Part shown: positions 9,558-17,539 of the stretch, in pieces
Position numbering within the stretch: position 1 is the stretch's first letter
How the letters are laid out: each line of letters begins with the position of its first letter
Origin: Chloroflexota bacterium
GTDB lineage: Bacteria; Chloroflexota; Dehalococcoidia; Bin125
Assembly: GCA_009838915.1 (NCBI GenBank)
Contig: VXQT01000014.1
Location: 1-44,245 of the forward strand
Direction: 5' to 3'
DNA: 44,245 nucleotides
Program-made: the position numbers and the translations under genes
Notes under the pieces: generated by a model
Database searches by the model: none
What the model saw: only the letters and a program-made list of their open reading frames with translations
Told to the model about the DNA's origin: nothing

Positions 9558-9634
9558 GGGGCATTCGTCTAGCGGCCAAGGACACCGCCCTCTCAAGGCG
9601 GAGATCAGGGGTTCGAATCCCCTATGCCCTACCA
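9558..9634 (+). tRNA. tRNA-Glu (anticodon CUC)
   Basis: Acceptor GGGGCAT pairs with ATGCCCT (first pair G-U). Anticodon stem CCGCC/GGCGG surrounds loop CTCTCAA with anticodon CTC, and T arm AGGGG-TTCGAAT-CCCCT is perfect. Discriminator is A and CCA is encoded. It lies 18 bp after tRNA-Gln, so both may be processed from the gltX transcript or share a promoter. Confidence 0.95.
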
Positions 9635-9766
9635 CTCTTATGTCAAGGTAGCCCCTGTGCACGTCCTGGGCTGCCCTTGGTGGCTGGAATCCAGGCGTGG
9701 GTGTTTCTGCTTGCATCGGACGGCAGCAAATGAGCTGGTAATCCGACTGGCTGTGCCGGTGCTCTA

Positions 9767-9801
9767 CTGTCAGACGGGCGATTGCAATGCTCCGCTGACA
9801 G
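9767..9801 (+). promoter_or_regulatory. Inverted repeat in the cbiB leader
   Basis: CTGTCAG at 9767-9773 and CTGACAG at 9795-9801 form a perfect 7-bp inverted repeat with a 21-base spacer, ending 24 bp before the cbiB start. It could be an operator or a leader hairpin. The leader (9635-9825) lacks the cobalamin-riboswitch B12 box. Confidence 0.3.
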
Positions 9802-9825
9802 CGGATACGGGACACAGTTGCCGCC

Positions 9826-10800
9826 ATGACGATGCTGCCGGCGATCTACTCCGAATGGTGGGCCAATCTGGCGCTCGATGTCGGCGTCATTGTGCTGGCG
9901 ATGGCGCTGGATCAGTTGCTGCCCGAGCCGCCGGCTCGCCTGCATCCCGTGGTCTGGATGGGTCGGATGATTGGCGGTCTCGAACGCCTGGCCCCGTGGC
10001 GACCGGCGGCAGCGCTGGCGTTCGGCGCGCTCGGCGTGGCGCTCGTGGTTACAGCCTGGGGCGCGCTGGCATGGCTGGCGATGCTCGGTTTAGCCGAGCT
10101 CGGGGTGGTCGCATACTTGCTCGGCGGCGCGACCCTGCTGCGCACCAGCTTCACCGTACGCGGACTGCTCGCGGCGGGGGAATCCACCTGCCGAGCGCTC
10201 GAATCGGACGACATCGGCGAGGCGCGCGCGCGGCTGCAGAGCCTGGTCAGCCGCGATCGCGCCGGGCTGAGCGCGCCGCTGGTCGCGGCATCGGCGATTG
10301 AGTCGGTGGCGGAGAACACGACCGACAGCTACATCGCACCCTGGCTTGCGTTCGCGGTGCTTGGCCCGCCGCTTGCGGTCGCGTACCGGGCGACCAATAC
10401 GCTGGACAGCATGTGGGGTAAACGCGGTCGCTACGAGTACCTGGGCAAGTGCGCGGCGCGCTTTGACGATCTGGTCAACTACGTTCCGGCGAGGCTGAGC
10501 GCAGGACTGATGCTGCTCAGCGGCGCGCTGATCGGACTTCCCGTGCGTCAGGGCTGGCGCGTGATGCGGCGCGACCGAGGGACGACCGAGAGTCCCAACG
10601 CCGGCTGGACGATGTCGGCGATGGCGGGACTGCTCGGTCGGTGGCTGGAGAAGCCTGACCACTACGATCTCGGCGCGGAGTTCCCTCTGCCTGAGGCCGA
10701 GGACATCGCGCGCGGCAATCGCGTAGCGAAGCTGACGGCGGCGCTCGGCGTTATCGCGGCGCTGGGCATCCTGGCGCTGCGGCATTGGATCGCGGCATGA
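9826..10800 (+). CDS. cbiB: Adenosylcobinamide-phosphate synthase CbiB
   Basis: A 324-residue membrane protein that joins (R)-1-amino-2-propanol phosphate to adenosylcobyric acid in cobalamin synthesis. Typical CbiB motifs are visible: LDQLLPEPPARLHPVVWMG, ESVAENTTDSYIAP, YRATNTLDSMWG, and a late PNAGWTMSAMAG segment. Several hydrophobic helices span the protein. The start is either the ATG at 9826 or the one two codons later; no strong ribosome site separates them. The stop overlaps the next start as ATGA, placing cbiB at the head of a three-gene coupled unit with cobD and cobyric acid synthase. Confidence 0.95.
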   Translation: MTMLPAIYSEWWANLALDVGVIVLAMALDQLLPEPPARLHPVVWMGRMIGGLERLAPWRPAAALAFGALGVALVVTAWGALAWLAMLGLAELGVVAYLLGGATLLRTSFTVRGLLAAGESTCRALESDDIGEARARLQSLVSRDRAGLSAPLVAASAIESVAENTTDSYIAPWLAFAVLGPPLAVAYRATNTLDSMWGKRGRYEYLGKCAARFDDLVNYVPARLSAGLMLLSGALIGLPVRQGWRVMRRDRGTTESPNAGWTMSAMAGLLGRWLEKPDHYDLGAEFPLPEAEDIARGNRVAKLTAALGVIAALGILALRHWIAA

Positions 10801-11852
10801 AGACGGTACACGGCGGGCTCGACGTGGCCGAGCTAGGCGAACTGGGCCTTCGGCCCGAGCAAGTGATCGATTTCAGTTCGAACATCAACCCGCTGGGTAC
10901 CTCGGAACGGGTGCGCCAGGCTGCGGCCCATGCCGACCTGTCGGCCTATCCCGATCGCGATTGCTTGGCGCTGCGCGAAGCGCTGTCGGAGCGACTCGGC
11001 GTCGGAATCGACCATCTGTTGGTCGGCAACGGCTCGACCGAGTTGATTCACCTGCTCGCTCGAGCTCTGCTCCGGGAGGGAACCACGGTTCTGATCTTGG
11101 GGCCGACATTCGGCGAGTATGAGGCCGCCGGCCGCCTGGTCAGCGCGGACCTTCAGCGCATCACTGCACGCGAATCCGACGGCTTCTCTTGGCGGCTCGA
11201 GTCGGCAGAACGAGTCATCAAGCAGGTGCGCCCCAAGCTGGTCTTCCTCTGCAATCCCAACAATCCGACCGGCCTCTATCTCAATGGCGAGCAAGTGGAA
11301 CAGATACATGCTGCGATCGGACCGGAAGGCGTGCTCGTGCTCGACGATGCTTACGTGTCGTTCTCGGACGAGCCATGGGATTCCATACGGTTGCTCCAGG
11401 CCGACAACGTCGCCATTCTTCGCTCGATGACCAAGGACCACGCGCTCGCAGGCATCAGGCTGGGATATCTGGCGGCGAATCCGACGTTGATTGTGGATGT
11501 CAGCCGTTTCCAACCCGCCTGGAGCGTCAATAGCATTGCCCTCGCCGCCGGGCTGGCCGCGCTCGAGGATCAGGCGCACATCGACGCGGCGCGAGTGGTC
11601 GTCCAGACTTCAAAGGCGTATCTCTACGAGCAGCTCAGCGACATGGGTCTGGGGTTCACGCGCTCAGCCGCGAACTTCCTGATCGTCAAAGTGGGCGATG
11701 CACGAGAGGTCCGAGGAGGCCTGCTTCGCCGCGGCGTCGTGGTCCGGGATTGCAGCTCGTTCGGGATGCCCGAGCACATCCGCGTGGCCGTGCGACGCCG
11801 GGAGGAATGCGAGCAGTTGATCGGCGCCCTGCGACAAGTGCTCGAGCGATGA
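10797..11852 (+). CDS. cobD: Threonine-phosphate decarboxylase CobD (HisC-like fold)
   Basis: A 351-residue fold-type I PLP enzyme. It reads like histidinol-phosphate aminotransferase: FSSNINPLG near the start, CNPNNPTGLYL at mid-length, VLDDAYVSF, and the PLP lysine K213 in SMTKDHALAGIRLGY. Its position between cbiB and cobyric acid synthase, with ATGA overlaps on both sides, argues for CobD, which decarboxylates L-threonine O-3-phosphate to the aminopropanol phosphate used by CbiB. The PduX-like kinase nearby supplies that substrate. The ATG at 10797 was preferred over an upstream TTG because of the ATGA overlap. A HisC activity cannot be excluded from sequence alone. Confidence 0.88.
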   Translation: MKTVHGGLDVAELGELGLRPEQVIDFSSNINPLGTSERVRQAAAHADLSAYPDRDCLALREALSERLGVGIDHLLVGNGSTELIHLLARALLREGTTVLILGPTFGEYEAAGRLVSADLQRITARESDGFSWRLESAERVIKQVRPKLVFLCNPNNPTGLYLNGEQVEQIHAAIGPEGVLVLDDAYVSFSDEPWDSIRLLQADNVAILRSMTKDHALAGIRLGYLAANPTLIVDVSRFQPAWSVNSIALAAGLAALEDQAHIDAARVVVQTSKAYLYEQLSDMGLGFTRSAANFLIVKVGDAREVRGGLLRRGVVVRDCSSFGMPEHIRVAVRRREECEQLIGALRQVLER

Positions 11853-13372
11853 ACCAACCAGCCAAGGCCATCATGGTCCAGGGGACTTCGTCGCACGCGG
11901 GCAAGTCGATCCTGGCGGCGGCGCTGTGCCGCATCTTCGCTCAAGACGGCTACCAGGTCGCACCGTTCAAGGCGCAGAACATGTCGCTCAACTCCTTCGT
12001 CACGCCCGACGGCGGTGAAATCGGCCGCTCGCAGGCGGTCCAGGCCGCAGCGGCAATGGTCGAACCGCGCGTCGAGATGAACCCGGTTCTGCTCAAGCCG
12101 GAGGCCGAGGCGCGCTCGCAGGTCGTGGTCATGGGCCGGCCGCAGGCGAGGAAGTCGGCCCGCGAGTATTACGAACTGAAGCAACAACTCTGGCCGACGA
12201 TTACATCGGCGCTGGACACGCTGCGCCGCGAGTTCGACATCGTCGTGATCGAAGGCGCCGGCAGTCCGGCCGAGATCAACCTGAAACAGCACGACATCGT
12301 CAACATGCGCGTCGCCCGCTACGCGGACTCGCCCGTGCTGTTGGTCGGCGACATCGATCGCGGCGGCGTCTTCGCCCAGATCGTCGGCACAATGGTCCTG
12401 CTGGAAGCGGAAGAGCAAGCGCTGGTCACCGGACACGTGATCAACAAGTTCCGCGGCGACCCGTCGCTGCTCACTTCGGGTCTGCATTTGCTCGAAGAAC
12501 ACACCGGCGCGCCCGCGCTTGGTGTGCTGCCCTACTACTTCGACATCCATGTTCCCGAAGAGGACTCGCTGGGCCTCCAGCCTGACAGCCTGAGCGACGA
12601 AGACACGCTCGTCGACGTCGCCGTGATGCGGCTGCCCCACATCGCCAACTTTGATGACTTCGATCCGCTGCGCCATGAGCGCGGCGTACGGCTCCGCTAT
12701 GTACGCGGGCTCGATGAATTCGGCCAACCGGACCTGATCGTGATCCCGGGCAGCAAGACGACCGTGGACGACCTCGACTGGCTTCGGTCGCAAGGGCTCG
12801 CAGACAAGATCACCGCCCTTCGTGAGACAGGCACGCCGGTGATCGGCATCTGCGCCGGCTTTCAGATGCTCGGACGCGAGCTTCACGATCCCAGCGGCGT
12901 CGAATCCAGCCGGTCAGTGACGTCCGGTCTGGGCCTGCTACCCACATCGACGACGTTTCAGGAGGAGAAGGTCACGCACCAGGTCTCGGCGCGCGTCGCG
13001 GAAGGTCGCGGACTGCTCGGCGGATGCTACGGGGCAGCGTTGAGCGGTTACGAGATTCACATGGGCGTGACGGCCGAGGGATCGCTATCCAGTCCGTTCC
13101 TGGTCGAGTCGCGCTCAGGTGATAGCGCCAGTGCGCCCGACGGCGCGCTGGACGCCGACGGCCTGACGCTGGGCACCTACATGCACGGCCTGTTCCACAA
13201 TCGCAAGCTGAGGCGATCAGTGCTCGACTTCGCTGCCGAGCGCAGGGGCGTCGCACTGCCGCAGGCCGACGAAGATGTCGACCTCAATGAGGAGTACGAC
13301 AAGCTCGCCGCGCTCGTGCGCGAGCACCTGGACATGGACCACATCCGGCGCGCTATGGGACTACCCGATTGA
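11849..13372 (+). CDS. cobQ: Cobyric acid synthase (CobQ/CbiP)
   Basis: A 507-residue glutamine-dependent amidotransferase that amidates the peripheral carboxylates of adenosylcobyrinic a,c-diamide using ATP. The N-terminal dethiobiotin-synthetase-like ATPase has the P-loop GTSSHAGKS (12-20) and FKAQNMSLNSF. The C-terminal class I glutaminase-like domain has nucleophile C335 in GICAGFQMLG and a catalytic histidine in YMHGLFHN. Length fits the family. The ATG overlaps the cobD stop as ATGA. The gene ends 27 bp before the stop of the convergent BtuF-like gene, with no clear terminator between them. Confidence 0.95.
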   Translation: MNQPAKAIMVQGTSSHAGKSILAAALCRIFAQDGYQVAPFKAQNMSLNSFVTPDGGEIGRSQAVQAAAAMVEPRVEMNPVLLKPEAEARSQVVVMGRPQARKSAREYYELKQQLWPTITSALDTLRREFDIVVIEGAGSPAEINLKQHDIVNMRVARYADSPVLLVGDIDRGGVFAQIVGTMVLLEAEEQALVTGHVINKFRGDPSLLTSGLHLLEEHTGAPALGVLPYYFDIHVPEEDSLGLQPDSLSDEDTLVDVAVMRLPHIANFDDFDPLRHERGVRLRYVRGLDEFGQPDLIVIPGSKTTVDDLDWLRSQGLADKITALRETGTPVIGICAGFQMLGRELHDPSGVESSRSVTSGLGLLPTSTTFQEEKVTHQVSARVAEGRGLLGGCYGAALSGYEIHMGVTAEGSLSSPFLVESRSGDSASAPDGALDADGLTLGTYMHGLFHNRKLRRSVLDFAAERRGVALPQADEDVDLNEEYDKLAALVREHLDMDHIRRAMGLPD

Positions 13373-13399
13373 TCAGCCACCGCGCGCTGCGAGCGCCTC

Positions 13400-14554
13400 C
13401 TACTCCGCCAGGCTGAAGGACTCGGCCGGCGGGTCGGGGAAGTCCTCGGGCCAGAGCAGGCGAGCGAGGTCCTCCGCGCCGCGGATGTTCCAGTAGGACA
13501 ACGTCGTGAAGTGCTTGCTCTCGACCACGTGCACGGCGCCGTCGCGGATCGCCGGGACTTCTGCCAGCGCCTCGTTGTCGAGCAGACTCTGGCGGAACTC
13601 CGCGGCGCCGAACTCGATCGGTTGGGCGATGACGATGATGTCCGGGGCCATCGCAATCACGCCTTCCAGGCTGGTCGTCTGGTTGCCGGTGATCCCCGCG
13701 ACTTCAGCTGCATTGACGCCGCCCGCCGCAACGATTACGCCACCCTCGGTCGAGTTGCCGCCCGCGACCCAAAGCGTGTCCGAGTACTGCGTCAGCGCCA
13801 GCACATTCGGCTGCGGAGACTTTGCGCCGGTGACGGAGATCAACGACTCATACCGCCCCTGAACTTCATCGGCGAACTCGAAGGCGCGTTCCTCCTCGCC
13901 GAAGATGTAGCCCATCAGCAGGATGCTGTTGATCCGCGCCTCGGGACTCTGAATCAGCTCGGTCTGGACCACGACGATGCCGACCCGCTCCAGCGCGTCG
14001 ATCGCTTCGACCGGGAAGAACGGGCTGGTCACGACGACATCCGGCGACTGCGCGACGATCACTTCCGGATCGCGGGAGATCTCCGGCTTGTCCTGCACGA
14101 GCGCGGCGACATTCGAGTAGGTCGAGTTCTTGGTCGCCGAGCCGACCGCCACCAGACGCTCATTGGGCACCAGCGCCAGCGTCATCTCGTCGTGACCGAC
14201 GGACGCAGTGATGATCCGCAGCGGCTTGGCCGGGATGCTGACGACGCCGTTCAGCCCTTCGACCTCGCGCGGCCAGCCGCGGTTGCTCGGGTCGACAATG
14301 CCGCGCACCCCTTCGAGCGTTCTTGCACTGGCCGGCGAGGATTGCGTCTGCTGCGTTGCCGCTTGCTCTTCGGCCTGCGATTGAGCTTCAGCCTGCTGCT
14401 CCTGCGCGGCCGGTTGCGACGCCTGAGCATCGGCCTGTTGTTCCGCGGCTTGCTGCGCCTGCGGCGGCTCGTCCGATGCACAGGCGAGCAGGAACCAACC
14501 GATGGTCAGTAGCGCCAGCAAACCGGTCCAACGCAGAGAGAACGATCTCGACAT
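13400..14554 (-). CDS. BtuF-like ABC substrate-binding lipoprotein
   Basis: A 384-residue lipoprotein. The signal peptide ends in LLAC with Cys25 as the lipidation site, followed by a linker of about 50 residues rich in Gln, Ala and Glu (SDEPPQAQQAAEQQADAQ and onward). The rest is a helical-backbone periplasmic-binding fold of the BtuF/FhuD class (IITASVGHDEMTLALVP, SPDVVVTSPFF, PDIIVIAQPIEFG). A cobalamin riboswitch lies directly upstream, so the ligand is probably cobalamin or a corrinoid; BtuC and BtuD partners are not in the window. The ATG at 14554 has AAGGGA seven bases upstream. Confidence 0.88.
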   Translation of the reverse strand: MSRSFSLRWTGLLALLTIGWFLLACASDEPPQAQQAAEQQADAQASQPAAQEQQAEAQSQAEEQAATQQTQSSPASARTLEGVRGIVDPSNRGWPREVEGLNGVVSIPAKPLRIITASVGHDEMTLALVPNERLVAVGSATKNSTYSNVAALVQDKPEISRDPEVIVAQSPDVVVTSPFFPVEAIDALERVGIVVVQTELIQSPEARINSILLMGYIFGEEERAFEFADEVQGRYESLISVTGAKSPQPNVLALTQYSDTLWVAGGNSTEGGVIVAAGGVNAAEVAGITGNQTTSLEGVIAMAPDIIVIAQPIEFGAAEFRQSLLDNEALAEVPAIRDGAVHVVESKHFTTLSYWNIRGAEDLARLLWPEDFPDPPAESFSLAE

Positions 14555-14567
14555 GCCCAAATCCCTT

Positions 14568-14656
14568 CGGCTCCGCCGGAGGGTTGGGTTCGACCTGACC
14601 GGAGCATGCGCCCGGAGATCGAGGGACCTCTCTGAAGCGGAGAGTTGTCACCTCTC
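14568..14656 (-). promoter_or_regulatory. Candidate expression platform of the cobalamin riboswitch
   Basis: Between the aptamer and the BtuF-like start, GAGAG at 14640-14644 can pair with CTCTC on either side (14628-14632 or 14652-14656), giving two mutually exclusive hairpins. A further CTCC-GGC-GGAG hairpin ends just before the AAGGGA ribosome site. Such alternatives suit translational control, but folding was judged only by eye. Confidence 0.45.
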
Positions 14657-14658
14657 GT

Positions 14659-14841
14659 CCAGGCAGGTCTCCTGGCTTGCGGGTGGAGGTCCTGGCCGAG
14701 CCCTTCCCATCGACGCTTGGGCGGTCGACAGTGGGCGTCGGCTCTCCATGCTGCTCACTCAATCGAGCGAGCCCCGCTTACAGTGGCGCTACCGCGTCGG
14801 AATCTCACCGACTTCCCTATTCTCCCGGGACGGGCACCTGG
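14659..14841 (-). ncRNA. Cobalamin riboswitch aptamer
   Basis: Read on the minus strand, the element contains the conserved core GGGAAGTCGGTGAGATTCCG, then CGCGGTAGCGCCACTG, whose B12 box GCCACTG is at 14781-14787. It closes with AAGCCAGGAGACCTGCC. The P1 helix pairs CCAGG (14837-14841) with CCTGG (14659-14663). It precedes the BtuF-like lipoprotein gene and starts about 20 bp after the stop codon of the PduX-like gene on the same strand, so it can also be transcribed by read-through. Confidence 0.94.
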
Positions 14842-14863
14842 ACGAATGCTGCTGCGCTTGAGC

Positions 14864-15775
14864 CTAGCACCGAACTTCGTCGGGCAACAGCCGACACCGT
14901 ACTTCGCTGCCGCCGCCGATAAGCCGATGTCGATGAGTCGCGCGCAGACCCAGAAGCCGTGAGCGCGCCTGTGCCGCAGCCCACTCCAACCGCTCGGCAT
15001 CTTCGTTGAACAACATTCCGACGACCGTGCCGCTGTGCGCAACGTTGACGCCAGTTGCGCCGGCCGCATCGGCCAATGCGAAGACCTGCGGCAGCTCCGG
15101 CTTGGCCAGTACATCTTGGTAGGTCGTTGCGCTCAGGCTGGCTCCGCGGCCGATCAGTTCGGCGTCGGCGGACGTGATCCCGGCCTCAATCAACGACAAC
15201 GACTCGCGGAAGCTATCCGCCCGGCTGCGTAGCGCTGCCGTGCGGTCGATGGCATTGAAAGCGACCGTATCTAGCTCTGCCTCAAACTCCAGCACCAGGA
15301 CGTCAATCGGCGGAGGCTCCCCCAGGCACCGCCTCACCCGGCCCGAGACGTGGTCGAACAGTGCGATGCCGGGCAGCATCGTTCCGTCGCTCGGTTCAAC
15401 CAACAACGCGATATCGGCTTCCAGCTCTGCATCCGGCGGTCGGCCTAGCGCGGCGGCGGTCGCGGCGACCGAGGCAACCACATCGGCGGTGCTGCTGGCC
15501 ATGCCCTTGCCCCGCGGAATCGGACTCTCGAGACTCAGCGCCGCGTCCAGGGCGTCGACCCCGAAGCGCTCGAGCGTCAGGGCCACCGCCCGAACCGCCT
15601 TCGGGCAGTCGCGCGGACCCCTGACTAGGCCTGTTCCATCGCTGAGCACAACCGTCGCCGTGGCATAGAGATCGATCGGGCACGTCACCATGACGTGTGC
15701 GTCAGCCGACAAGCCCTGGGCCAACTCCCCGCAGGAGGCCGGAGCCCCAGCGACGCCTCGTATCTCTGCACCCAC
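14864..15775 (-). CDS. pduX: PduX-like L-threonine kinase (GHMP kinase)
   Basis: A 303-residue GHMP-family kinase. The ATP-binding loop is SPIPRGKGMASSTAD (84-98), the N terminus has APASCGELAQG, and a C-terminal glycine-rich GTVVGMLF segment matches motif 3. PduX-type enzymes phosphorylate L-threonine to L-threonine O-3-phosphate, the substrate of CobD; cbiB and cobD 3-5 kb away make that assignment likely. The start is GTG at 15775 without a strong ribosome site. It is divergent from the MFS gene and lies upstream of the riboswitch. Other GHMP kinases, such as homoserine kinase, are alternatives, but the short N terminus and context favour PduX. Confidence 0.85.
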   Translation of the reverse strand: MGAEIRGVAGAPASCGELAQGLSADAHVMVTCPIDLYATATVVLSDGTGLVRGPRDCPKAVRAVALTLERFGVDALDAALSLESPIPRGKGMASSTADVVASVAATAAALGRPPDAELEADIALLVEPSDGTMLPGIALFDHVSGRVRRCLGEPPPIDVLVLEFEAELDTVAFNAIDRTAALRSRADSFRESLSLIEAGITSADAELIGRGASLSATTYQDVLAKPELPQVFALADAAGATGVNVAHSGTVVGMLFNEDAERLEWAAAQARSRLLGLRATHRHRLIGGGSEVRCRLLPDEVRC

Positions 15776-16135
15776 GCCGGCAGCCTAACGGCGGCGGCCC
15801 GAGAGTGCGGAACCGCCGCCCGTCCGCGGCCGTCACTTCGTGCGTGACATCCACTCTGGTCACCGGCTCGACTGCGGTGTTGGGAGACAGTTCCGTCTGC
15901 CCTACAACCGCGAGCTCTTGCATTCGTTCGATCGCGAACGGCGAAAGGCTGGTGCTGAGAACAGAACTCTCACCTGCGCGACATCACTGGGTCATGGCGC
16001 TTCGGCGGATTGTAGTCCTCGCGCCTGGCCTGACCCGCGGCTGGATGAGCTAGGCACGTGGTTTTCGCAGCTGAATAACTTGCATAGTCTGACAAAAAGC
16101 ACGTAACGTGCGCGATGCAGCCCTAGATCGCAGCC
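15776..16135. other. Divergent intergenic region, no gene recognised
   Basis: These 360 bp separate the PduX-like gene (minus) from the MFS gene (plus) and must hold promoters for both directions. The right part is AT-richer than its surroundings (for example GCTGAATAACTTGCATAG near 16070). No RNA gene, riboswitch or convincing reading frame was found. Confidence 0.6.
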
Positions 16136-17482
16136 ATGCCTCGATTCACCGCACATCGAGCGTTCTTCGCCCTGGCAGGCGGTCAACTGGTCTCGACCCT
16201 CGGATCGGGGATGACCCGCTTCGGGCTGGGTCTCTGGGTGCTGAGCGATGAGGTCGGCGGCAGCGCGGCGGACTACACGACGATGCTGTTCGCGGCGATT
16301 CTGCCGCTCGGCGTCGCCTCGCTGTTCGTAGGGCCGTTGATCGACCGCTGGAACCGTCGCTGGACGATGATCTTCGCCAACGCCGGCGCCTCGGCGCCGA
16401 CGATCGTCGTGGCCGTCCTCTACTTCTCCGACGCCCTCGAGGTCTGGCACCTGTACATCGCGTTGGTCGCGAACGGCGTCGCCAGCGCCTTTATCCTGCC
16501 GGCACTCGACGCCAGCACGCCGATGCTGATGCCGCAGGACCAACTCGGCCGGGCGGCCGGCGTCACGCAGATGCTGCAGTCGTTCGAGATCATTCTCGCG
16601 CCGGTACTGGCCGTGCCGCTCTTCCTCGGACTTGGCCTGGGCGCAGTCTTCGTGGTCGACTTCGTCACCTTCGGGATCAGCATCATCATGCTCGGCCTGT
16701 CGCTGATCCCGCAACCGACGCGCGTGCTGCAGCAGGCAGGGGCATCCGTCCTGGACGAGTTCCGCTTCGGCGTGACCTACATCGTCGAGCGGCGGCCGTT
16801 CTTGTTGCTGATCTTGTTTGTCTCGGTCGCGATGCTGGTCATGCCCGGCATCGGCTACGCGCTGGCGACGCCGTTGTCGCTCGCGATCTCCGACGAGGCC
16901 GGGGCCGCGGCGGTGCTGACCTCCTTCGGCGTGGGTTCGCTGGTCGCGGGCGTGTTGCTCGCCGCCTGGGGCGGGCCGAAGCGCAGGATGAACGGGATTC
17001 TCGGTTCGATGATCCTGGCCGGCATCGGCGGCGTAGTCACCGGCGTGTCCGAGAGCCTGGTCGTGACGGCGGCGGGCGTGTTCATCATCGGCGCTTCGTT
17101 CGTCTTCGCGATCGGCCTCAATCGGGTGATCTGGCAGGTCAAGGCGGCGCCGGAAGTGCTGGGCCGCGTCTTCGCGCTGCGCGTGATGATCGGAGTGGTC
17201 GCGCAATCGACCGGGATCATCGTCGCCGGTCCCTTGGCCGACGGCGTGTTCGAGCCGCTGCTGGTCGAGGGAGCAGCGCTCGCGGGCAGCATCGGCGGAA
17301 TCATCGGCGTCGGCGAGGGCCGCGGTATGGGACTCATGTACATTCTCGCGGGGCTCACGCTAGTTGCGTTCGCCCTTGTCTCGTTCATCGTCCGGCCGAT
17401 CTGGCGGCTGGAAGACGCCTTGCCCGACCAACCGTCGCAAGTGGATTCCGAGTCGGAACTGGAAGCCGAACTGTCTCTGTAG
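16136..17482 (+). CDS. MFS transporter (EntS/MFS_3-like exporter)
   Basis: A 448-residue integral membrane protein with about 11-12 hydrophobic helices. The major-facilitator loop 2-3 motif appears as GPLIDRWNRRWTMI. The general layout, including the long segment LMPQDQLGRAAGVTQMLQ after helix 4, fits the MFS_3 group, which contains enterobactin exporter EntS and macrolide exporters. The cytoplasmic C-terminal tail is acidic (SESELEAELSL). Substrate is unknown. It is the first gene of a long same-strand cluster of importer, oxidoreductase and ABC exporter-fold genes, which suggests export of a small molecule that the rest of the cluster recovers. The start ATG has no clear ribosome site. Confidence 0.85.
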   Translation: MPRFTAHRAFFALAGGQLVSTLGSGMTRFGLGLWVLSDEVGGSAADYTTMLFAAILPLGVASLFVGPLIDRWNRRWTMIFANAGASAPTIVVAVLYFSDALEVWHLYIALVANGVASAFILPALDASTPMLMPQDQLGRAAGVTQMLQSFEIILAPVLAVPLFLGLGLGAVFVVDFVTFGISIIMLGLSLIPQPTRVLQQAGASVLDEFRFGVTYIVERRPFLLLILFVSVAMLVMPGIGYALATPLSLAISDEAGAAAVLTSFGVGSLVAGVLLAAWGGPKRRMNGILGSMILAGIGGVVTGVSESLVVTAAGVFIIGASFVFAIGLNRVIWQVKAAPEVLGRVFALRVMIGVVAQSTGIIVAGPLADGVFEPLLVEGAALAGSIGGIIGVGEGRGMGLMYILAGLTLVAFALVSFIVRPIWRLEDALPDQPSQVDSESELEAELSL

Positions 17483-17539
17483 CCTCTATTACTTTCAGTA
17501 GTTGCAGAAAACCTTATCTTCGTCACACAAGCCTCTGGA

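Noticed and set aside
7558-9585. 675-residue open frame antisense to gltX
   Set aside because: It mirrors the codon structure of a clear glutamyl-tRNA synthetase gene and two tRNAs; long antisense frames are expected in such GC-rich genes. The protein is low complexity with no known motif.
9635-9825. Cobalamin riboswitch before cbiB
   Set aside because: The leader lacks the B12 box GCCACTG and the GGGAA...GGTG core that are clear at 14659-14841; only a short inverted repeat is present.
11624-12886. 420-residue open frame antisense to cobyric acid synthase
   Set aside because: Shadow of a complete, well-conserved gene whose ATGA coupling to cobD is intact.
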